A stretch of DNA of 35,323 nucleotides from the NCBI GenBank assembly GCA_947168065.1, contig CAMVKH010000007.1, positions 69,202 to 104,524 on the forward strand, written 5' to 3'. The stretch comes from an uncultured Bacteroidales bacterium (GTDB lineage Bacteria > Bacteroidota > Bacteroidia > Bacteroidales > UBA932). The position numbers and the translations under genes were made by a program. The notes beneath the pieces were generated by a model. That model ran no database searches. It saw only the letters and a program-made list of their open reading frames with translations, and was not told the origin of the DNA. Position 1 is the first letter of the stretch. Each line of letters begins with the position of its first letter. Below, in pieces: positions 1 through 8,452 of the stretch.

Positions 1-3000
1 TGTTCATCAGCCCGCGGAAAGGCATCACGGCATTCGGGAAGTAGCAGCCCACGGTAGGATTCTCCACTGCGTAGTCCTTGAGCGATTCGCGCAGGAGCTT
101 CACGCGGGCGGCGAGGCGTTTGTCATCGTACTGGGTACCGGCGGCACGGAGCAGCGTGTTGGCCAGCTGCGATTTCTCGAGGATCGAGATCTTCTGCCAG
201 CCTTCGCCCGTACCGTCGAGGAACTTCCGGTACACGGCCTGGGCGCCGGCGCTCATCGGAATGTCGAACCACAGGCTCCGGACCGCAAAGTCGCGGATGA
301 GGCTGAAGGGATGGAACTCCTTGTAGCTGTCCTGCAGGTCGATCCGCTTGTCCACGTAGGAGAGGGCCGAGCGGATGAGTTTCAGCTCGTCGGCATCGGG
401 CGTGAGGGCGCCCACGCGGCGCAGCTGTCCCAGCTTCTCGAGGACATAGAGCGTCAGGATGGTGCTGGACTGCATCCCCTGGAACCAGCGGATGCCGCCG
501 TCAGCATCCTGGAAGGTCATCAGCTTCGAGACCGCCTGCTTGCGGAAGCCCTCGTAAAGCGCCGGGTTATCCTGCAGCACGTAATTACGCATCTGGTTGA
601 TGTAGAGCTGGTTCATCCACGCGATAGCATTGTCGCTCCCGGGCTTTTCTGCCTTGGGAAGGGATTCCTTCACAGCGTCGAGCGTCGAGTACTCGGCGTA
701 TTCGATCTTCGGATCGGCGGCACCGAACTGCTTGCGGAGCTGCTTCTCATAATACTTGTGGTCGTGCTTGCCGCCCAGGATGAACGAGGCGGCTTCGGTC
801 AGCGTGATGGTAGCAGGCACCACTTTGATCTCGTGCTGTTCGCCGTCGGTCGAGGTCGGGGTGACGAACCAGATCTTCGCCGTAAGCTTTCCGGTACCAC
901 CCGGCACCTCCACCGTCCAGGCCACCTCGTCCTGCGCGCCGGCAAGCAGCGTGCGCTTCTGGCTCTCGAGGCCCTTCAGGCGCAGCTTCTTCCCGTTTTC
1001 GTCACTCAGTTCGATATAGGCCGTACCTTTGATTTCACGGCTGCTCAGGTTCACGATCTTGCTTTTGAGGACCAGACGGTCGCCTTCGGTGACGAAAAGC
1101 GGCACGTTGGGCATCACCATCAGTTCCTTCTGAACGACGAACTCGGCCTGCGCGTCACCCGTGTGGAGCCGCTTATCGTGCGCCAGGACAAGCACCCTGA
1201 AAGTCGAAAGCAGGTCGCCCGCCGTGTAGCGGATCTGCGTCCGCCCGGAAGGATCGGCCTCAACCTGCGGATAGAAGGCAATCAGCTCGCTGAAGTTGCT
1301 GCGGCCTTCGAATTCCGGAATCTCTTCCTCTTTCTCGTCTGAGGCAGCGTCCTCTTCCGCCTGCAGGCCCATGGCCGCGCCCGCCTCAGCCCGAAGCATC
1401 GGGGCCTCGTCCATCATTTCCATCTCGACCATACCGTCGGCGAACGCACCTTTCATCATCCGGTTCATCGCGTACGTACGGCCGTACGATGCCAGGGTGC
1501 TGTTGATGTCGGGACGGCCGTTGCTCACGTATTCCTGCAGCGGACGGAAGAAGAAGGAATTGCTGCGGTATCGGTCGGTCGTAATGTCATAGATCGTCAC
1601 GGCCAGCTCGCTGCCCGCCGGCGCGCGGACGGTCATCACTTCTTCGCTGCCGGGGGTGGTCTTGTCGCGGAAGGTCTCCACGGCTACGTCGAGGCGCACA
1701 TCGCCCGGGCGGGTGAAGGAATAGGTCCGGTCGATCTCCTTGCCGGCACGGAAGCCGAAAATGGAGAGTTTCACCGCGCTGCGGTACTCCGGCTTGTAAG
1801 GCAGGACGAACTTGCGCATCTCGCGCTGCAGATGGACGCCTTCACGGTAGAGCTGCTCATCGTCGTCGAACAGTTCCAGTTCCAGATACAGGTCGTCTTC
1901 GGTCGTGCCGAGCACGAATTCGATGGCGCCTTCCGTCTCGACCGGATAATAGAAGAAGGTGGAGGTGAAGGGAAGCGTGCGGTCGTCGGTGCTCAGTACC
2001 ACAACCTTGCGCTCCGTGGTGATCTCGCGTCCGCGGAATTCCGTACGGGCCTTCACATCGTAGTCGCCGGAGGGCAGGGAACCGAAGTCGAAGGGAACCG
2101 GCTCGTTGGTCTTGCAGGTACCCTGGGCGACGGTACGGCCTTCAGGGTCCGTTACAGTATAAGAGGCATCGGTGGCGTAAGGTGTGCCATTGAGCGTCGA
2201 AGCCTCGACGGTCACGGCCTTGACACGGTCCTTGTCCACGATCAGCCGGTCTTCGAAATGTTCGTTGTCCGGAAGCACGAGGTTCAGGTCCACCGGGATG
2301 TCGGATACGGGAACGTTGATGGATGTCTCGTGGGTCTCGCCCTGCGGGTCGGTGGCCTGCACGAAGACCTCATAGTCTGAATGGAGGACATCGTCTTCAT
2401 AATCCTTGAAATGCGGACGGTCGGCCGGGAAGACCACGTCGAAATGGCCGTCGGCATCGGTGATGACCGTGCCCTCCAGCAGGGTCTCGCGACCCAGGTA
2501 ACGATGGTTCGTCCGGCTGCGGGTGGTACGGGTGATGCGGTACCAGACCTCACCGGCCGCGACCGAGAAGCCGGCATAGCTGCGCAGCTGGCCACCCTGC
2601 CGGATCACGTCGCCATAACCCAGGGGTTCGGTGATCGGCTGCAGTGACACCGTGAAGTTCGGGCGTTTGTATTCTTCCACCCGGACCACTTGCCGGGTAT
2701 AACCTTCCGCCTCGATGATATAATTACCGTTCTTGCTCCCTTCCGGCAGCGTGAACGAGCCGGCGGCAGAGCCCCATTCGTTGGTCACGAGCGTGACCTT
2801 GCCTGACTCCTTGTCGGCGGAAGTATGCTGGATCGTTACCGTAACCTCCTCGTTCGCAAGAACTTCTCCACTCGTTTGACCCGCCTCGAAGCAGATGACC
2901 TTGAAATGGATGGTGTCGGTGGGCTTGTAGAGGGCCCGGTCGGTCAGGATCCGCCCCTGGTCGTAACGGAACTCCTTGACACGGCGGATATAGTTGTCGG

Positions 3001-4159
3001 CATTCAGACCGGAAAGCAGCGGCGCATAGATGTCATCGCCGGCTTCGATACGGATCTGGTAGCTGTTGTTGCGGTCGGAAACGGCGTTCCCCACGTCGAC
3101 CGGCAGGAAGCCTTCGCCGGCAAAGCGGTCGGTCTTGTGGCTGCGCAGGTTCAGGATGGCCGAACCGTTGTTCTTATAAAGGTTCTTGTAGAGGCTCACC
3201 ACGCCTTTTTCGAAAGGCTTGCCGGTGGTGTAGTCGGCCGCATAGACTTCCAGGCGGCCGTTGCGGATGCGCATCGCACCGGCCACGTCGCTCACGCAGA
3301 CCTCGTCGTAGCAGACCACATCCTCACCCGAGCGAGCCGGAACGGCAGCGAAGCGGACCACATAGACGCCAGGCTGCGGGAAATCCACATAAACGTCTTT
3401 CTCTTCCCGGATGTTGTAGTCGCAGGCAAAGCCTTCGACCGTCTGGGAACTGACCAGCGTGCCGTTCTTGCGGAGCGTCTCCTCGGTGGAGTTCCTGTAG
3501 CCTTCCAGGAAAAGGCGGTTGTCGAGCAGGCGGTAGACTTTCACCTCCGCCTTGTCGACATTGCGGGTATCGATCTCATATTTGACTTTTTCACACGGCG
3601 CCATGGTCTCGTGAGAACTGGCGTAGAGGGAACGACTGTCCATCCCGTCGATCAGACCCTGGATTTGGCTGCGGAACGTTCCCACATACTTATGCCGGAG
3701 CAAGTCCTCCGCCTCGCGGCGGATCCGCTTGTAGTCTTCTCCGGTGGTACCCCGGCCAACGCGCCTGTCGGCAGCGTCCTTATGGTTGCTCAACTGCTTG
3801 TATAGCAGAGTCATGATGCGGGGGTGGTCCTTGTACTTGACGATGTAGGCGTCGAGACTGTCGACCATGATCCGGCGGTTGAGCGCCGAATACTTGGGAT
3901 AGTAGGCGTTGGCCTCCTTCCAGTTGTATTCCCGCAGTTTCTCGTAGAGGGTTTCGGAGACGGCGAGCTGTTCCAGTTCGTCGCCGGCCTTGATGGTCTT
4001 TTCCTCCAAATCCTTGAGGTAGCCCGCGGCCGTCTGGGGCTTGCCTTCCTTCTCCGCCTGACGGACTTTCGACCACAGACGGGAATAATTGTTGTTCTGA
4101 GCATTCATGGGCAAGACAAAAAAGGTCATCAATGCGACCGTCCAAAGCAATCGTTTCAT
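1..4159 (-). CDS. Alpha-2-macroglobulin family protein, C-terminus cut by window edge
   Basis: About 1386 codons are visible and the reading frame runs off the window start. An N-terminal signal peptide (MKRLLWTVALMTFFVLPMNA, then Q) implies export to the periplasm or cell surface. An MG2-like segment with YKPTDTIHF lies near residue 410. A Met/Glu-rich linker lies near residue 913, followed by an A2M-type domain (FYPQVEADPSGRTQIRY, about residue 957) and a helical thioester-domain-like region with DGGIRWFQGM near residue 1220. The CxEQ thioester expected before that region is absent; the equivalent stretch reads EKPGSDNAIAW. Bacterial A2M proteins are thought to trap proteases or guard the envelope, but the thioester-free form cannot couple covalently in the classical way. 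The start is the first Met of the signal peptide, 77 bp from the divergent tgt. Family assignment is firm; physiological role is unknown. Confidence 0.88.
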   Translation of the reverse strand, partial: MKRLLWTVALMTFFVLPMNAQNNNYSRLWSKVRQAEKEGKPQTAAGYLKDLEEKTIKAGDELEQLAVSETLYEKLREYNWKEANAYYPKYSALNRRIMVDSLDAYIVKYKDHPRIMTLLYKQLSNHKDAADRRVGRGTTGEDYKRIRREAEDLLRHKYVGTFRSQIQGLIDGMDSRSLYASSHETMAPCEKVKYEIDTRNVDKAEVKVYRLLDNRLFLEGYRNSTEETLRKNGTLVSSQTVEGFACDYNIREEKDVYVDFPQPGVYVVRFAAVPARSGEDVVCYDEVCVSDVAGAMRIRNGRLEVYAADYTTGKPFEKGVVSLYKNLYKNNGSAILNLRSHKTDRFAGEGFLPVDVGNAVSDRNNSYQIRIEAGDDIYAPLLSGLNADNYIRRVKEFRYDQGRILTDRALYKPTDTIHFKVICFEAGQTSGEVLANEEVTVTIQHTSADKESGKVTLVTNEWGSAAGSFTLPEGSKNGNYIIEAEGYTRQVVRVEEYKRPNFTVSLQPITEPLGYGDVIRQGGQLRSYAGFSVAAGEVWYRITRTTRSRTNHRYLGRETLLEGTVITDADGHFDVVFPADRPHFKDYEDDVLHSDYEVFVQATDPQGETHETSINVPVSDIPVDLNLVLPDNEHFEDRLIVDKDRVKAVTVEASTLNGTPYATDASYTVTDPEGRTVAQGTCKTNEPVPFDFGSLPSGDYDVKARTEFRGREITTERKVVVLSTDDRTLPFTSTFFYYPVETEGAIEFVLGTTEDDLYLELELFDDDEQLYREGVHLQREMRKFVLPYKPEYRSAVKLSIFGFRAGKEIDRTYSFTRPGDVRLDVAVETFRDKTTPGSEEVMTVRAPAGSELAVTIYDITTDRYRSNSFFFRPLQEYVSNGRPDINSTLASYGRTYAMNRMMKGAFADGMVEMEMMDEAPMLRAEAGAAMGLQAEEDAASDEKEEEIPEFEGRSNFSELIAFYPQVEADPSGRTQIRYTAGDLLSTFRVLVLAHDKRLHTGDAQAEFVVQKELMVMPNVPLFVTEGDRLVLKSKIVNLSSREIKGTAYIELSDENGKKLRLKGLESQKRTLLAGAQDEVAWTVEVPGGTGKLTAKIWFVTPTSTDGEQHEIKVVPATITLTEAASFILGGKHDHKYYEKQLRKQFGAADPKIEYAEYSTLDAVKESLPKAEKPGSDNAIAWMNQLYINQMRNYVLQDNPALYEGFRKQAVSKLMTFQDADGGIRWFQGMQSSTILTLYVLEKLGQLRRVGALTPDADELKLIRSALSYVDKRIDLQDSYKEFHPFSLIRDFAVRSLWFDIPMSAGAQAVYRKFLDGTGEGWQKISILEKSQLANTLLRAAGTQYDDKRLAARVKLLRESLKDYAVENPTVGCYFPNAVMPFRGLMN

Positions 4160-4180
4160 CGTAAACACGGTTTTGCCAGT

Positions 4181-4188
4181 TAAAGTTA
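4181..4188 (-). promoter_or_regulatory. Possible weak -7 box for the A2M gene
   Basis: On the minus strand this reads TAACTTTA, seven of eight positions of the Bacteroidota -7 consensus TAnnTTTG, 21 bases upstream of the start codon. No well-spaced -33 TTTG accompanies it, so this is only a candidate. Confidence 0.3.
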
Positions 4189-4211
4189 ACGAAAAATATA
4201 CCAATTTTGCC

Positions 4212-4219
4212 TATCTTTG
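4212..4219 (+). promoter_or_regulatory. Bacteroidota -7 promoter box for the tgt operon
   Basis: TATCTTTG matches TAnnTTTG exactly. A transcript starting about seven bases after the box would have a leader of roughly ten bases before the ATG at 4237. No clear -33 TTTG is visible. The box also argues against a longer tgt reading frame starting at 4207, because that start would lie upstream of the transcript. Confidence 0.7.
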
Positions 4220-4236
4220 CTTGTTTTAGTAAAGAA

Positions 4237-5367
4237 ATGAAATTCGAACTTCTGTCCCGGGACCCCGCCACGCAGGCCCGCCGCGGCCGGATCACCACCG
4301 ACCACGGAACGATCGAGACGCCCATCTTCATGCCGGTGGGAACGGTCGGTTCGGTCAAAGGCGTCTACCACAAGGACCTGAGAGAAGACATACACGCCCA
4401 GATCATCCTGGGCAATACCTACCACCTCTACCTGCGGCCCGGCCTGGACATCCTGCGCCGCGCGGGCGGCCTCCACGCCTTCACCTCGTGGGACCGGCCC
4501 ATCCTGACCGACAGCGGCGGCTTCCAGGTGTTCTCGCTGGCCCAGAGCCGCAAGCTCACCGAAGAAGGCTGCATCTTCCAGTCGCACATCGACGGGTCGC
4601 GGCACATCTTCACGCCCGAAAACAACGTCGATACCCAGCGCATCATCGGTGCCGACATCGTCATGGCGCTCGACGAATGCTGCCCCGGCGACGCCGATTT
4701 CCGCTACGCCGAAAAGTCGCTAGGCCTGACCCAGCGCTGGCTGGAGCGCTGCATCCGCCATTTCGACGAGACGGAACCCCTCTACGGCTACAGCCAGACC
4801 TTCTTCCCCATCGTCCAGGGCTGCGTCTATCCCGACCTGCGCCTGCGGGCCGTGGAACACGCCCTGCAGTTCAACCGCGAAGGCTACGCCATCGGCGGGC
4901 TGGCCGTGGGCGAACCCACCGAAAAGATGTACGAGATGCTGGAACTCCTGCATCCCACCCTGCCGCAGGACAAACCCCGCTACCTGATGGGCGTGGGCAC
5001 GCCCGTCAACCTGCTCGAGGGCATTGCCCGTGGCGTGGACATGTTCGACTGCGTGATGCCCACCCGCAACGGGCGCAACGCCATGCTCTTCACCAGTGAA
5101 GGCATCATCCACATCAAGAACCGCAAGTGGGCCGACGACTTCTCGCCGCTCGACCCGAATGGAACGTCTTTTGTGGACCACACCTACACCAAGGCTTACC
5201 TGCGGCACCTGTTCGTGGCCGGCGAGATTCTTGCCGCCCAGATCGCCAGCCAGCACAACCTGGCCTTCTACCTGCACCTGGTCGACCAGGCCCGCGCCCA
5301 CATCGCCGCCGGCGACTTCGCCTCGTGGAAGGAAGCCATGGTCCGCAAACTCGATGTCAAGCTCTGA
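4237..5367 (+). CDS. tgt: Queuine/preQ1 tRNA-ribosyltransferase
   Basis: This 376-residue enzyme exchanges guanine-34 of GUN-anticodon tRNAs for a queuosine precursor. It carries the TIM-barrel Tgt signatures: TDSGGFQVFSLAQ with Asp92, GGLAVGEP, and the nucleophile motif FDCVMPTRNGRN with Asp271. The zinc site is unusual. Where the CxCxxC ligands of typical bacterial Tgt should be, the sequence is LDPNGTSFVDHTYTKAYL (residues 305-322), with Gly, Ser and Asp in place of the three cysteines; the fourth ligand, His340 in QHNL, remains. The ATG at 4237 gives the canonical N-terminus MKFELLSRDP and sits correctly behind the promoter box. The LptF/G gene follows after three bases, so the two are probably cotranscribed. 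Whether the enzyme prefers queuine or preQ1 cannot be read from the sequence. Confidence 0.95.
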   Translation: MKFELLSRDPATQARRGRITTDHGTIETPIFMPVGTVGSVKGVYHKDLREDIHAQIILGNTYHLYLRPGLDILRRAGGLHAFTSWDRPILTDSGGFQVFSLAQSRKLTEEGCIFQSHIDGSRHIFTPENNVDTQRIIGADIVMALDECCPGDADFRYAEKSLGLTQRWLERCIRHFDETEPLYGYSQTFFPIVQGCVYPDLRLRAVEHALQFNREGYAIGGLAVGEPTEKMYEMLELLHPTLPQDKPRYLMGVGTPVNLLEGIARGVDMFDCVMPTRNGRNAMLFTSEGIIHIKNRKWADDFSPLDPNGTSFVDHTYTKAYLRHLFVAGEILAAQIASQHNLAFYLHLVDQARAHIAAGDFASWKEAMVRKLDVKL

Positions 5368-5370
5368 TCC

Positions 5371-6465
5371 ATGAATACCCCGCACGTCAAGATCCTCGAC
5401 CGCTACATCATCAAGAAGTTCCTCGGGACTTTCGTGTTCACGATCCTGATCGCCGTGGCCATCGTGGTGATCTTCGACCTGAGCGAGAAGATCGACAAAT
5501 TCGTGGGCAAGGTTCCGCTCAAGGAGATCGTCTTCGACTACTACGCCGGCTTCATCCCCTGGATCGTCAACAGCTTCAGCCCGCTGATCGTGTTCATATC
5601 GGCCATCTTCTTTACCTCGAAGCTGGCGCAGAACAGCGAATTCGTGGCCATGCTCTCGAGCGGCATCAGTTTCCGCCGGCTGATGGCGCCCTATATGTTC
5701 TCGGCCGGCGTGATCGCCCTGCTCTCGCTGGTCCTGAGTCTCTATGTCATCCCCTCGGTCAACCAGAACCGGCTCGACTTCGAAGACAAGTATATCAAGA
5801 AACAGCAGATCGCGGCCGACAGCCAGCGCAACATCCACTACCAGCTGTCGCCGGGTGAATTCGTCTATATCGAGCAGTTCAGCCGCTGGGCCAACACCGC
5901 CTACAAGTTCACCCTCGAGCACATCGAGGACGGCAAGGTCGTATCGAAACTTTCGGCCGAATCGGCCGCCTGGGACTCCACGATGGGCGGCTGGAAACTG
6001 AAGAACTACTTTATCCGCGATTTCTACGGCGAATCGGAGGTCGTCCGCACGGGCAAGCAGATCGACACGGTCATCAACCTGACCATCGAAGATTTCTATC
6101 GGCGCAAGAACGCCGTCGAATCGCTGCCCGGCAAGGACCTCGACGAACTGATCGCCATCCAGAAGATGCGCGGCGACGACCTGGTCAAACGCGCGCTCAT
6201 CGAGAAGAACAACCGCTACGCGATGCCCTTCTCGGCCTTTGTGCTGACGGTCATCGCCGTATCGCTTTCTTCGCGCAAGAAGCGCGGCGGACTGGGTCTG
6301 AACATCGGTATCGGCCTGGCGCTGAGCTTCCTCTACATCCTGTTCATGCGCTTCAGCCAGATGTTCGTCTTCAAGGGCGTCATGAGCCCCGTCCTGGCCA
6401 TGTGGATGCCCAACATCATCTTTGCCTGCGTGGCCGCCGTCCTCTACAAGCTCGCTCCGAAATAG
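5371..6465 (+). CDS. LptF/LptG-family LPS export permease (YjgP/YjgQ)
   Basis: This 364-residue inner-membrane protein has the YjgP/YjgQ layout. The N-terminal membrane segments begin with LDRYIIKKFLGTFVFTILIA. A long extracytoplasmic beta-jellyroll-like region spans about residues 135-270 and contains ESAAWDSTMGGWKLKN. The C-terminal membrane segments include NNRYAMPFSAFVLTVIAVSLSS. LptF and LptG pair with the LptB ATPase to extract lipopolysaccharide from the inner membrane and hand it to LptC/A. I cannot decide between LptF and LptG. The gene lies three bases after tgt, and a tgt neighbour of this kind is familiar in Bacteroidota. No partner permease gene is in the window. Confidence 0.9.
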   Translation: MNTPHVKILDRYIIKKFLGTFVFTILIAVAIVVIFDLSEKIDKFVGKVPLKEIVFDYYAGFIPWIVNSFSPLIVFISAIFFTSKLAQNSEFVAMLSSGISFRRLMAPYMFSAGVIALLSLVLSLYVIPSVNQNRLDFEDKYIKKQQIAADSQRNIHYQLSPGEFVYIEQFSRWANTAYKFTLEHIEDGKVVSKLSAESAAWDSTMGGWKLKNYFIRDFYGESEVVRTGKQIDTVINLTIEDFYRRKNAVESLPGKDLDELIAIQKMRGDDLVKRALIEKNNRYAMPFSAFVLTVIAVSLSSRKKRGGLGLNIGIGLALSFLYILFMRFSQMFVFKGVMSPVLAMWMPNIIFACVAAVLYKLAPK

Positions 6466-6485
6466 TCATTTAAACAGCATAACCT

Positions 6486-7766
6486 ATGAATTCCCAATCG
6501 AATCTCAAAATCAGACTGATCGTGATGAACTTCCTGATCTTCGCGGTCTGGGGGGCGTACCTGTGCTCGCTGGGCATCTACCTCGGCCGCGTGGGCATGG
6601 GCGCCAAGATCGGTCAGTTCTTCGCGGTGCAGGGCATCATCTCGCTCTTCATGCCGACGCTCATGGGCATCGTGGCCGACCGCTGGGTCCCGGCTCAGAA
6701 ACTGCTGGGCATCTGCCACCTGCTCTCCGCCCTGTTCATGGCCATCGCCGGATACGTGGGCATGAAGTATGGCGGCGAGGTCACCTTCGGCCAGATCTTC
6801 CCCTGGTACACTCTGGGCGTGGCCTTCTTCATGCCGACCATCGCACTGGGCAATTCCGTTTCCTACAATGCGCTGACGCGGGCCGGGATGGATACGGTGA
6901 AGGATTTCCCGCCAATCCGTGTTTTCGGAACCATCGGCTTCATCCTCTCGATGTGGATCGTCAACTTCACCGGATTCAAGAACGACCACAACCAGCTCTT
7001 CGTCTCCGCAGTCTGGGGCGTCATCCTGGGCATCTATGCGTTCACCCTGCCGGACTGCCCGGTGAGCCGCGAGAAAAAATCCGCCTCGTTCGTGGATACT
7101 TTCGGCCTCCGTGCCTTCACCCTGTTCAAGGATTCGAAGATGTGCATTTTCTTCATCTTCTCCTTCCTGCTGGGCATGTGCCTCCAGGTGACCAACGGCT
7201 TCGCCACCCCGTATCTCGACGCCTTCGGCCAGTCGCCGGAATATGCAAACGCCTTCGCCGTGCGCAACAACGTGTTCCTGTCGTCGATCTCGCAGGTGTC
7301 CGAGACGCTCTGCATTCTGCTCATCCCCTTCTGCCTGAAGAAGTTCGGTATCAAGAAGGTGATGCTCATCTCGTTCTTCGCCTGGTTCCTGCGCTTCGCC
7401 TTCCTGGGCGCCGGCAGCCCCACGGGTTTCGGCCTGGTGCTGTTCATCCTCTCGATGATCGTCTATGGCGTAGCCTTTGACTTCTTCAACATCAGCGGCT
7501 CGCTCTTCGTGGACCAGAACACCGACGAAAGCATCCGCTCCAGCGCCCAGGGCGTCTTCATGATGATGACCAACGGCCTCGGCGCGTCGATCGGCTCACT
7601 CTGCGCACAGGCCGTGGTCAACCGCTTCACCGCCGGCCGCACCGAATTCACCGACCTGATGGCCGGCTGGTCCTCCGCCTGGTACATCTTTGCCGGCTTC
7701 GCCCTGGTCCTGGCCCTCCTCTTCGCGATCGTCTTCAAGTACAAGCACGAACCCGCAGCCAAATAA
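6486..7766 (+). CDS. MFS transporter of the nucleoside:H+ symporter (NupG-like) family
   Basis: This 426-residue integral membrane protein has about twelve hydrophobic segments and the NupG-type opening KIRLIVMNFLIFAVWGAY. FMPTLMGIVADRW follows the second helix, and a signature-like stretch AFDFFNISGSLFVDQNT lies in the C-terminal half. Relatives import purine and pyrimidine nucleosides by proton symport. It starts 20 bases after the LptF/G stop with no separate promoter visible, so it is probably the last gene of the tgt transcript. Nucleoside uptake next to a tRNA base-exchange enzyme suggests possible queuosine or queuine salvage, but that is conjecture from position only. Confidence 0.85.
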   Translation: MNSQSNLKIRLIVMNFLIFAVWGAYLCSLGIYLGRVGMGAKIGQFFAVQGIISLFMPTLMGIVADRWVPAQKLLGICHLLSALFMAIAGYVGMKYGGEVTFGQIFPWYTLGVAFFMPTIALGNSVSYNALTRAGMDTVKDFPPIRVFGTIGFILSMWIVNFTGFKNDHNQLFVSAVWGVILGIYAFTLPDCPVSREKKSASFVDTFGLRAFTLFKDSKMCIFFIFSFLLGMCLQVTNGFATPYLDAFGQSPEYANAFAVRNNVFLSSISQVSETLCILLIPFCLKKFGIKKVMLISFFAWFLRFAFLGAGSPTGFGLVLFILSMIVYGVAFDFFNISGSLFVDQNTDESIRSSAQGVFMMMTNGLGASIGSLCAQAVVNRFTAGRTEFTDLMAGWSSAWYIFAGFALVLALLFAIVFKYKHEPAAK

Positions 7767-7814
7767 GGATCAACTGCCGGCTGGAGCCTAAATCACAGAT
7801 CGTCAACCGCTAAC

Positions 7815-7853
7815 GCAATCTTGCCCACCTGTCGGACAGGTGGGCAAGATTGC
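7815..7853. repeat. 39-base near-perfect palindrome between convergent genes
   Basis: A 19-base left arm (GCAATCTTGCCCACCTGTC, 7815-7833) is followed by one base and then its exact reverse complement (7835-7853). It lies between the ends of the MFS gene and rplQ, so it could terminate transcription from both sides. However, neither strand has a U-tract directly after the stem, which is unlike an ordinary intrinsic terminator. A dispersed repeat unit is an alternative. Confidence 0.7.
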
Positions 7854-7869
7854 AAATAGACCTGTTATT

Positions 7870-7884
7870 GAGGGTGTTACCCTC
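7870..7884 (-). terminator. Short hairpin just after rplQ, possible terminator
   Basis: GAGGGT and ACCCTC form a perfect six-base stem with a three-base loop, seven bases after the rplQ stop. The following minus-strand bases are AT-rich but lack a real U-run. It may act with the larger palindrome at 7815-7853 to end the long ribosomal transcript. Confidence 0.4.
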
Positions 7885-7891
7885 CAGTTTC

Positions 7892-8452
7892 TTACGAATT
7901 GCCGGACTTGCGGGGAGCCTGGACCTTGCGGGCGGCGGGAGCGGCTTTCGTAACGTTTTCGTTCGCTGCCTTGGGAGAGTTCGCCTTGCGGGAGACGGTC
8001 TTCTTGGCCGGCTCTGCACCTTCGGCGGCGGCCTTCTTGGCGCCGCTGCGGCGGGTCGTACGCTTGGTCTCCTTCTCGGGAGCGGCGGCGGCATCGCTGA
8101 AGTCTACCAGCTGGATGATGGCCATGTCGGCGGCGTCACCCACGCGGAAGCCGGTGCGGACGATGCGGGTGTATCCGCCGGGACGGTCGGCGATCTTCGG
8201 CGCGACGACGCGGAAGAGCTCGCTGACGGCCTCTTTCTGCTTCAGGTAGCTGAAAACGATGCGGCGGGAATGCGTTGTATCTTCTTTCGATTTGGTGATG
8301 AGCGGTTCCACGTACATGCGCAGCGCCTTAGCCTTGACAACCGTCGTCTCGATCTGCTTGTTGAGAATCAGGGAAGACGCCATGTTGGCGAGCATCGACT
8401 TGCGGTGGCCACTCTGACGGCCCAAATGATTAATTGCCCTATTATGCCTCAT
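7892..8452 (-). CDS. rplQ: 50S ribosomal protein L17 with long basic tail
   Basis: The first 120 or so residues are typical bL17, from [21 protein letters not shown] to the [22 protein letters not shown] core. L17 binds 23S rRNA near the exit tunnel. The protein is 186 residues long because of a C-terminal extension of about 65 residues rich in Lys, Ala, Arg and Pro, which looks disordered and RNA-binding. The start codon lies inside the rpoA coding region, giving an 11-base overlap (8442-8452). The MRHN start is the family norm, so the overlap is real and suggests translational coupling. It is the last gene of the ribosomal cluster. Confidence 0.97.
   Translation of the reverse strand: MRHNRAINHLGRQSGHRKSMLANMASSLILNKQIETTVVKAKALRMYVEPLITKSKEDTTHSRRIVFSYLKQKEAVSELFRVVAPKIADRPGGYTRIVRTGFRVGDAADMAIIQLVDFSDAAAAPEKETKRTTRRSGAKKAAAEGAEPAKKTVSRKANSPKAANENVTKAAPAARKVQAPRKSGNS

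Noticed and set aside
311..3805. Several 180-340-codon plus-strand frames inside the A2M gene region
   Set aside because: The minus-strand frame is continuous for almost 1400 codons with a signal peptide and family motifs. The plus-strand frames are fragmentary shadows.
4207..4236. Longer tgt start giving ten extra residues
   Set aside because: It would begin upstream of and across the TATCTTTG promoter box, and the extra residues do not resemble Tgt.
4720..5922. A 400-codon minus-strand frame opposite tgt and the LptF/G gene
   Set aside because: It is antisense to two conserved genes, and its composition (Val, Glu, Asp, His) is a codon-bias shadow.
7815..7853. Ordinary rho-independent terminator
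   Set aside because: The stem is strong, but neither flank has a U-run, so I list it as a palindrome of uncertain role.
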